Assembly: GCA_022843385.1 (NCBI GenBank)
Contig: JALHNT010000058.1
Location: 1-44,674 of the forward strand
Reading direction: 5' to 3'
DNA from: Anaerolineae bacterium
GTDB lineage: Bacteria > Chloroflexota > Anaerolineae > Aggregatilineales > Phototrophicaceae
DNA length: 44,674 nucleotides
Positions 39,495-44,674 of the stretch are shown here, piece after piece. Position 1 is the stretch's first letter; each line of letters opens with the position of its first letter. The position numbers were made by a program, and so were the translations under genes. The notes below the pieces were generated by a model that saw only the letters and a list, made by a program, of their open reading frames with translations, made no database searches and was not told the origin of the DNA.

Positions 39495-41291
39495 ATGCTT
39501 GAAGAGCTTCGTATTCAAAACTTTGCCATCATCGATCAGTTGGAACTGAGCTTTACGCCCGGCTTCAACGTCATCACCGGCGAAACCGGCGCGGGCAAAT
39601 CGATCATCATCGACGCGGTGGAGCTGATCCTCGGCGGCAAGGCCGATGCCTCCTTCGTCCGCGCTGGGGCCGATAAAGCAGTGGTCGAAGGGACATTCGC
39701 TCTGAACCGGGCGACCAAAGCCCTGGTGCTGCCGATTCTGAAGCGGGAAGAGATGGAAAGCGAGGACGAGGATTTCGTCACGCTGGCCCGCGAACTGAAG
39801 AGCAACGGACGCTCTACCGTTCGCATCAACGGTGTCAGCGCCAGCCAGGAGGTGATGCGCTCCATCGGGCAGGTGCTGGTCGATGTGCATGGGCAGAGTG
39901 AACATCTCTCGCTGCTCAACCCGCGCTCTCATCTCGATCTGCTCGATCGTTATTCCGAGTTGAATGAGATGCGGCTGGCGCTGGCGGCGCTGGTCGAGAA
40001 GGTCAATCAGTGCCGGCGCGAGATCAAGCGGCTGACCGATGACGAGGCCGCCCTTAAACGCCGTGCTGAACAGCTCCGGCATGAGGTAGAAGAGATCGAC
40101 GCTGCGGAAATTCATCCCGGTGAGGATGAAGACCTGAAGGCCGAGCGCACCCGCATGGGCAACAGCGAGCAGCTCGCCAAACTGACGGCCGAAGCCTATG
40201 CCCTGCTGCAAGGCGACGACTCCGGCGAGCAGATGTCGGCCATCGACCAACTATCCCAGGTCTCGGTGCTGCTGACCAAGCTAGCGCATATCGACCCCGA
40301 CATGAAAGAGTATTCCGAGCTGGCCGATACCTTGAGCGAACAGGCCGATGATCTGGCGCTGACGCTGCGGCGCTACGCCGATGATGTCGAGTACAACCCG
40401 GATCGGCTGGAAGAGGTGGAGGAACGGCTGGAACTCATCACCAAGCTGCGCCGCCGCTTTGGCCCGGCCATCGAGGATGTGCTGGCTTATGCCGAGAAAG
40501 CCCGCACCGAACTGGACAGCATCGAGAACAGCGATGAACGGCTGGAAGAACTGCGCCAGGAAGAAGACAAGCTGCTGCACATGATCGGCGAGGTGGCCGA
40601 GCGCGTGAGCAAGGTGCGCGGCATGATGGGCAAGAAGATGGGCGAGCGCATCGTGGCCGAACTAGCCGATCTACGGATGGAACGGGCGCGCTTTGAGGTG
40701 GCTGTCGAGCGGCGGGAAGCAGCCGATGGCTGTTTTGTCGGCGATAATCGCTATGCCTTCGATCACAATGGCATTGACCATATCGAGTTCGTCATGAGCG
40801 CCAACCCTGGCGAACCGCTGCGTCCGCTGGCGAAAGTGGCGTCGGGCGGCGAAATGGCGCGCATCATGCTGGCGCTCAAGCGGGTGCTGACCCAGGCCGA
40901 CCAGACGCCGACGCTGATCTTCGACGAAATCGACACCGGCATCGGTGGGCGGGTGGGCAGCGTGGTAGGCGAGAAACTCTGGGCGCTGGCGAACAATCAT
41001 CAGGTGTTATGCGTCACCCATCTGGCGCAGTTGGCCGGCTATGGCGACAAGCATTATCACGTCAAGAAGCGTGTCAAAGGCGACCGGACTTCGACGCTGG
41101 TGCAGGCGCTGACCGATGATGAACGGGTGCAGGAATTGGCCGCCATGCTCGGCACCGAAGGAGAAAGCGGCAAACTGAGCGCTCAGGAAATCCTCAGCAC
41201 CGCTGATACTTTTAAGGAAGAACACCGCCCGGCTCCCGCTAAACGCTCCACCCGAACATCGGCGGCGGTCAAGCAGGAGAAATTGTTGTAG
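39495..41291 (+). CDS. recN: DNA repair protein RecN
   Basis: A 598-residue SMC-like ATPase that acts in double-strand-break repair by tethering or processing broken DNA. The N-terminal MLEELRIQNFAIIDQLEL and Walker A GETGAGKS (29-36) are canonical. A coiled-coil core spans about 160-390 (NQCRREIKRLTDDEAALKRRAEQ and AELADLRMERARFEV). The C-terminal head has the signature VASGGEMARIMLALK and Walker B LIFDEIDTGIGGR (about 475-487), then VTHLAQLAGYGDKHY. A basic 20-residue tail rich in Lys, Arg, Thr and Ala extends past the family end. It is convergent with a small basic-protein gene 12 bp away. Confidence 0.96.
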   Translation: MLEELRIQNFAIIDQLELSFTPGFNVITGETGAGKSIIIDAVELILGGKADASFVRAGADKAVVEGTFALNRATKALVLPILKREEMESEDEDFVTLARELKSNGRSTVRINGVSASQEVMRSIGQVLVDVHGQSEHLSLLNPRSHLDLLDRYSELNEMRLALAALVEKVNQCRREIKRLTDDEAALKRRAEQLRHEVEEIDAAEIHPGEDEDLKAERTRMGNSEQLAKLTAEAYALLQGDDSGEQMSAIDQLSQVSVLLTKLAHIDPDMKEYSELADTLSEQADDLALTLRRYADDVEYNPDRLEEVEERLELITKLRRRFGPAIEDVLAYAEKARTELDSIENSDERLEELRQEEDKLLHMIGEVAERVSKVRGMMGKKMGERIVAELADLRMERARFEVAVERREAADGCFVGDNRYAFDHNGIDHIEFVMSANPGEPLRPLAKVASGGEMARIMLALKRVLTQADQTPTLIFDEIDTGIGGRVGSVVGEKLWALANNHQVLCVTHLAQLAGYGDKHYHVKKRVKGDRTSTLVQALTDDERVQELAAMLGTEGESGKLSAQEILSTADTFKEEHRPAPAKRSTRTSAAVKQEKLL

Positions 41292-41303
41292 CGGCGCACG
41301 TCG

Positions 41304-41477
41304 TCATTCGTCTTTGGTCATCATCTGCGGGCGACCGGTGCGATGAGCGCGGCGCCGCAGCACCCGCAGGTTGTGCTTCTGCTCACGGCGGTCGCTGCGC
41401 TTCTCATCGAGTACCTCGCCGGGTGACTGGTGTTTTTTCTTGCGCTTCTCGGCGCGTGGACGATCCTGACTGGACAT
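41304..41477 (-). CDS. 57-residue highly basic small protein
   Basis: Read by eye: ATG 41477-41475, TGA at 41306-41304. GGGGGAT lies about 5 bases upstream of the start on the minus strand. The peptide starts MSSQDRPRAEKRKKKHQSPG and contains EVLDEKRSDRREQK and LRVLRRRAHRTGRP; about a third of its residues are Lys or Arg. It should be disordered or a single helix and bind nucleic acid or ribosomes. I do not recognise a family. Convergent with recN. Confidence 0.6.
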   Translation of the reverse strand: MSSQDRPRAEKRKKKHQSPGEVLDEKRSDRREQKHNLRVLRRRAHRTGRPQMMTKDE

Positions 41478-41658
41478 GAATATCCCCCAATCATGACACC
41501 CTTTCTGCCCCCGACGCTACCGCAGCCTTTCATCAGCAGCAGGTGTCAGATGTGAGCATTTCGAGGTGACAAATGTCCATATTGGGTGAGGTGATCTCAA
41601 GGGACAGGCGGCCCTGCCAGCAGTACAATCAAGACAGTATCGGTGAAAGTGATGGCAG

Positions 41659-42240
41659 ATGGCACAAACCCTGACCCTCTACACCATTGGTCACAGCAAT
41701 CTGACGCCCGATAACTTCCTGGCGGCCCTGCGGCGGCACAACATCGCCGTGCTGCTCGACATCCGCAGCGCCCCCTACAGCCGTTATGTCCCTCATTTCA
41801 ACAAGCGCGAACTGGAAGCCTTCATCAAAGCGCAGGGACTCGATTACCGCTATGCCGGCGAGTATCTGGGCGGGCGTCCGACCGATGTTATGCTCTACAA
41901 GAATCACACCTTGCCACCCCACGATGTCGATCGTGAGGATTTTCTGAAGCAGGTGGATTATCGCGCCGTGATGCACAGTGAACCGTACCAGCGCGGTATC
42001 GCCCGCCTGCTCACCATCCTGCGTGAGACGATAGCTGGGCAGGTGGTCATCATGTGCAGCGAAGGCGACCCGCTGCACTGTCACCGTCATCATCTCATCG
42101 CCCGTTCCCTGCTCGACCCGGCGGTGAAGATCGTCACTGAAAACGTTAAGGTTCTCCATATCGTCCGCGATGCTAATATCGAAGTAGTGGATGGCACACA
42201 CTTTGCGCCCGATCCACCGCAACAGTTGAGTTTGTTTTAA
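41659..42240 (+). CDS. DUF488-family protein (first copy)
   Basis: A 193-residue protein of the DUF488 family, function unknown. Family features are LYTIGHSNLTPDNFL at the start, LLDIRSAPYSRYVPHF (D34, R36), YRYAGEYLGGRP, and a C-terminal VVIMCSEGDPLHCHRHHLIA signature with C133, C141, H142 and R143. The family has a Rossmann-like fold with conserved polar and Cys/His residues that look like an active site. ATG 41659 is preceded only by a weak GGTGAAAG. It heads an operon: a shorter DUF488 gene follows 12 bp later, then a dual-OB gene. A TACAAT box lies near 41622, without a clear -35. Confidence 0.93.
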   Translation: MAQTLTLYTIGHSNLTPDNFLAALRRHNIAVLLDIRSAPYSRYVPHFNKRELEAFIKAQGLDYRYAGEYLGGRPTDVMLYKNHTLPPHDVDREDFLKQVDYRAVMHSEPYQRGIARLLTILRETIAGQVVIMCSEGDPLHCHRHHLIARSLLDPAVKIVTENVKVLHIVRDANIEVVDGTHFAPDPPQQLSLF

Positions 42241-42252
42241 GTCAGAGGCACT

Positions 42253-42693
42253 ATGCGGTTATACACCATTGGCTTCACGCAAAAGAGCGCGGAGCACTTC
42301 TTCACATTGCTGCGCACCAACCAGGTTCAGGTGTTGGTGGATACCCGCCTCAAGCCGGACTCGCAGCTCAGTGGGTTCGCCAAAGGGCGCGATCTCCCCT
42401 ATTTCCTTACCCATCTGGCGCAGTGCGCCTATCGCGCGATGCCGCAGATGGCCCCCAGCGATGAACTGCTCAGTCGCTATCGTGCGGATAAATCCTGGGA
42501 ACAGTATGAAATCGACTTTCGCCGGCTGCTGGACGAGCGTCAGTTGATCGCCCAGTTGGATCGAAGCTGGTGGACGGCGCACGCCGCCTGTCTGCTGTGC
42601 AGCGAACATAAACCCGATCATTGTCATCGTCGTCTCGTCGCCGAGTATATGGCCGCCCACTGGCCGGAAATGCAGATCATTCATTTGCTGTGA
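42253..42693 (+). CDS. DUF488-family protein (second, shorter copy)
   Basis: A 146-residue paralogue of the previous gene. Its own signature is MRLYTIGFTQKSAEHFF, LVDTRLKPDSQLSGFAK (D30, R32) and LLCSEHKPDHCHRRLVAEYM (C116, C124, H125, R126). The two proteins share the ends but differ strongly in the middle (here YFLTHLAQCAYRAMPQMAPS), so they are not a recent duplication and may form a heteromer. AGAGG precedes ATG 42253. It is followed 6 bp later by the dual-OB gene. Confidence 0.92.
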   Translation: MRLYTIGFTQKSAEHFFTLLRTNQVQVLVDTRLKPDSQLSGFAKGRDLPYFLTHLAQCAYRAMPQMAPSDELLSRYRADKSWEQYEIDFRRLLDERQLIAQLDRSWWTAHAACLLCSEHKPDHCHRRLVAEYMAAHWPEMQIIHLL

Positions 42694-42699
42694 GGCGTT

Positions 42700-43440
42700 A
42701 TGTGGCAGGAAATCCTCATCACCGAAGTCACTCATATGCGCGAAGATCGCGTGTGCATCGCCGGCATTAATCACGAGGGTGTGGTTGTCCGTCCCCTGTT
42801 TTGTTATCCCTATCTGGTGCGGCAAGATGATCTGTTTCTGGCGGATGGCAGCGTCATCCGCCCCCGTACTGTCCTGCGGATGAACCTGGAGCCGATGACG
42901 GGCTGCGAAAAACCCCACACCGAAGATTACCTGTGGTCGGATGTGGCTCAGACCCGGCTGCTGCGCTGGGCGAATGACGCGGTTTGGAAGCAATTTCTCA
43001 TACGAACGTCCGCAAAATCAGTCGAAGCCGTTTTTGAAACCGAGATCCTCAAACATCGCACCGTCAGGCCAGGCACAGGTGAACGCTCGCTGGGGACAGT
43101 CAAGCCAAAAACGGTGTTCGACTTCTGTTTCCGCCTGATCGAGCGCGAGGGTCAGGAACGCCGCGATTATCGCCTGAGCTTCTATGACGCCGCTGATGAG
43201 TGCTATGCCGCAGTGAAAATCAACGATCTGTCGCTGCAAGCCTATGCCGATCATTTGCTGCGGCAGGGACAAACGCTGGAAGCCGTTTCGGCCACGATTC
43301 AAAAACAGTTGAAACAACGCGATCTATGGCTGCGCCTGGGGTTGACCCGCCCCTTTGAAGGGCATTGCTGGTTGCAGATCACCGGCATCTACACCTTCCC
43401 CGATTATCTGAAAGGCCGAACCTTCGCTGACTTCTGGTGA
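42700..43440 (+). CDS. Dual-OB-domain protein of the DUF488 operon
   Basis: A 246-residue protein. The start, ILITEVTHMREDRVCIAGINHEG followed by VVRPLFCYP, matches the dual OB-containing domain often encoded beside DUF488 genes. OB folds bind nucleic acids or oligonucleotides. In the second half LGTVKPKTVFDFCFRL and FEGHCWLQITGIYTFPDYLKGRTFADFW are compatible with a second OB barrel. ATG 42700 is 6 bp after the second DUF488 stop (GAGG at good spacing), so the three are one translation unit. Inference: the dual-OB protein brings nucleic acid to the DUF488 pair. No helicase, methylase or toxin accompanies them. Confidence 0.85.
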   Translation: MWQEILITEVTHMREDRVCIAGINHEGVVVRPLFCYPYLVRQDDLFLADGSVIRPRTVLRMNLEPMTGCEKPHTEDYLWSDVAQTRLLRWANDAVWKQFLIRTSAKSVEAVFETEILKHRTVRPGTGERSLGTVKPKTVFDFCFRLIEREGQERRDYRLSFYDAADECYAAVKINDLSLQAYADHLLRQGQTLEAVSATIQKQLKQRDLWLRLGLTRPFEGHCWLQITGIYTFPDYLKGRTFADFW

Positions 43441-43539
43441 TGCCATCCGCTTTGCCCAGACAACTCCGCCCTTTAGCGTTCCGCTTGACGCACACCGCCA
43501 GCGTTTGACCGAATCCGCTTGCAACATCTCGCAATCGTG

Positions 43540-43589
43540 CTCCCTCAACCCTGATTTTCTTGAACCATTCTCTAACCCCGCGCCGACCG
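43540..43589 (+). repeat. Truncated third copy of the long dispersed repeat
   Basis: CTCCCTCAACCCTGATTTTC through CCCCGCGCCGACCG matches the first about 50 bp of the copies at 1481 and 44174, then the similarity stops. Confidence 0.8.
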
Positions 43590-43670
43590 GATTGGTCATT
43601 GTCACTTTAGGGCATGAGATGTCCTGTGTTTCCTTCACAGCTGGTGATAAACTACTCTCGTCGGTACACG

Positions 43671-43964
43671 ATGACGAAAAGCAGAGTTATGGTTGATCTG
43701 TTAGCAGTTTTGATAGCAGTTGTAGCGAATGTGACGATAATTCTGCTGATTCGTGTGGCTCCAACTTGGTCTGACCAGTTCTACAGGGCTGGGCGAGCAA
43801 TTATTGAAACAGGAATTGAACCCAAAGGTATCCGACCGTTTGGGCAACCGTATCAAGATACTCATAGGCCAAAGTGGCATGGAGAACTATTCATGTTTGG
43901 CTCACGCCTGATAGAGCTCTCTTCAAAAATATATGTTATTGTTTTAGTCTTTGTGAACTTATAG
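43671..43964 (+). CDS. Doubtful small membrane protein in AT-richer island
   Basis: A 97-residue ORF from ATG 43671 (the frame is open from 43614). A good transmembrane helix (VDLLAVLIAVVANVTIILLIRV) follows a basic start, and a second hydrophobic stretch ends the protein (KIYVIVLVFVNL), as if truncated. The middle is soluble. There is no ribosome-binding site, and its base composition is visibly more AT-rich than the rest of the window. It sits between the truncated repeat and the full right repeat. It may be a decaying acquired gene. Confidence 0.4.
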   Translation: MTKSRVMVDLLAVLIAVVANVTIILLIRVAPTWSDQFYRAGRAIIETGIEPKGIRPFGQPYQDTHRPKWHGELFMFGSRLIELSSKIYVIVLVFVNL

Positions 43965-44651
43965 CTGATAATGCTACTTACTGGCTCGTCCAATAGATAG
44001 ATGCGTATTCGGTGAAGTTCTCGCTTGGCTGTGTATCGATTACTCAATTGCAGGGTGCTTTCGCAGCGTGATGCTACCCTCTCTGCCAGAATGGATGAAA
44101 CAACTTCAGTCTCCAGTTTAGTGTAGACTCGAGATGGTTGCAGCAAACCAGCGGAGCAATCTGCCCAAATCGCGCTGCCTCAACCCTGATTTTCTCGAAC
44201 CATTCTCTAACCCTGCGCCGACAGCCTTAACCTCTCCGCTCCCGCAAAACGGTTAACGCCGACTCGCGCTAAGTCGTACCAAAAAGTTTACCAAAAGTTC
44301 ACCCATAACGGGGAGAATGGGCGTATGCTGAGGGCAAGAAGTCGTCAGTCATCAGTCGTCAGTCGTCAGTCAATAGAGGAAAAGCTCATTACTCGTCACT
44401 CGTTACTCGTTACTGACCGAAAGCAAAAAGTCACAAAATGCACGTTTGACTTTGACGAATTTGACGAATTTTGGGAGTTGAAAGTGCTGAGTGCGAAGTT
44501 GAAAGGAAAAGACCTCCGCTTGCTCTCTGTGTTCTCTGCGCCTCTGTGGTTCAATTCTTCGTCTTTTCTTGGCGCTCTTGGCGTCTCATATATTAGAGGA
44601 AGTCACAGGTATACTGTGATGAAGCTGAACCCAACTGGGTGGAGAGAACGG
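43965..44651. other. Gene-poor, repeat-containing region
   Basis: The first 200 bp are AT-richer and contain only a weak minus-strand frame (43862-44146) with no recognisable domain. From about 44174 the long dispersed repeat fills the region. After it comes a polypyrimidine tract (about 44521-44590) of the CTCTGTGTTCTCTG and CTTGGCGTC kind. A possible -10 (TATACT, 44610-44615) precedes the last gene. Confidence 0.55.
44174..44475 (+). repeat. Long dispersed repeat, right copy
   Basis: Same orientation and order of blocks as 1481-1763: CTCAACCCTGATTTTC start, TACCAAAAAGTTTACC tandem, GGCAAGAAGTCGTC, degenerate AGTCGTC and CTCGTTACT units, ACAAAATGCAC and TTTGACGAATTT (duplicated here, single in the left copy). 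Confidence 0.8.
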
Positions 44652-44674
44652 ATGGCGACTGACAGCCTGGACTG
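44652..44674 (+). CDS. Start of an unidentified gene (runs off the window)
   Basis: ATG 44652 follows GGAGAG about 5 bases upstream. Only MATDSLD is visible, too little for any identification. Confidence 0.5.

Noticed and set aside
43862..44146. 94-codon minus-strand frame next to the right repeat
   Set aside because: No recognisable domain, no ribosome-binding site, and it overlaps the opposite ORF; not supported as a gene.
1..44674. tRNA, rRNA or known riboswitch genes
   Set aside because: I looked for cloverleaf T-loop motifs and familiar RNA cores in the intergenic regions and saw none; a covariance-model search would be decisive.

Overview
The window is a GC-rich bacterial chromosome segment with densely packed genes in short operons on both strands. 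I see no rRNA, tRNA, CRISPR array, phage structural genes or recognisable transposase. The most likely source is a member of Chloroflexota (Anaerolineae-like). This is inferred from single-helix surface proteins with Thr/Pro-rich stalks, a B-box zinc-finger membrane protein, a nadK-to-recN neighbourhood, a stand-alone Roadblock protein and families of GC-rich hairpin repeats. No marker gene here settles the taxonomy.

Layout, left to right. At 1-1448 (-) lies the N-terminal part of a K+/H+ antiporter. A repeat-filled spacer follows (1449-2134). At 2135-7258 is a tightly coupled operon of two UvrD-like proteins and a Cas4/AddB-type Fe-S nuclease, probably a DNA-end-processing complex. At 7362-8935 are small proteins of unknown function, followed by AzlC/AzlD exporter subunits and a VOC protein (9021-10711). 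The minus-strand operon 16604-10764 encodes a Rieske oxygenase, the ATPase and two permeases of a BMP/nucleoside-type ABC importer, and a formylglycine-generating-enzyme-like protein. A 563-bp DUF559 endonuclease cassette bounded by inverted repeats has been inserted exactly at the junction of the two permease genes.

At 16901-19525 an Hsp70-like protein is followed by a HEAT-repeat protein. Converging on them is a protein with an eCIS/DUF4157-type N-terminus and an HEXXH motif (19537-20613). An unusually long FtsK translocase (20714-25972) carries four 33-residue tandem repeats. Next come a small hypothetical gene, a MutS-like ATPase, a PLP-dependent trans-sulfuration-type enzyme, a Roadblock protein, an EamA transporter, a prephenate-dehydrogenase-like protein, a coiled-coil surface protein, a GT4 glycosyltransferase, a quinone oxidoreductase, a stalked membrane protein, NAD kinase, the B-box protein, RecN and a newly noted 57-residue basic protein.

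The right part holds a compact operon of two DUF488 proteins and a dual-OB protein (41659-43440). After it comes an AT-richer, repeat-bounded stretch with one doubtful membrane ORF, and the first codons of a gene leaving the window. A roughly 280-300 bp repeat occurs in the same orientation near both ends (about 1481-1763 and 44174-44475), with a short third copy at 43540-43589.

The best candidates for new biology are: the DUF559 cassette, whose removal on paper restores a GTGA stop/start overlap between the permease genes; the DUF488-DUF488-dual-OB operon; the three-gene UvrD/UvrD/Cas4-like operon; and the Hsp70-HEAT pair beside an orphan eCIS-type metalloprotease-like protein.
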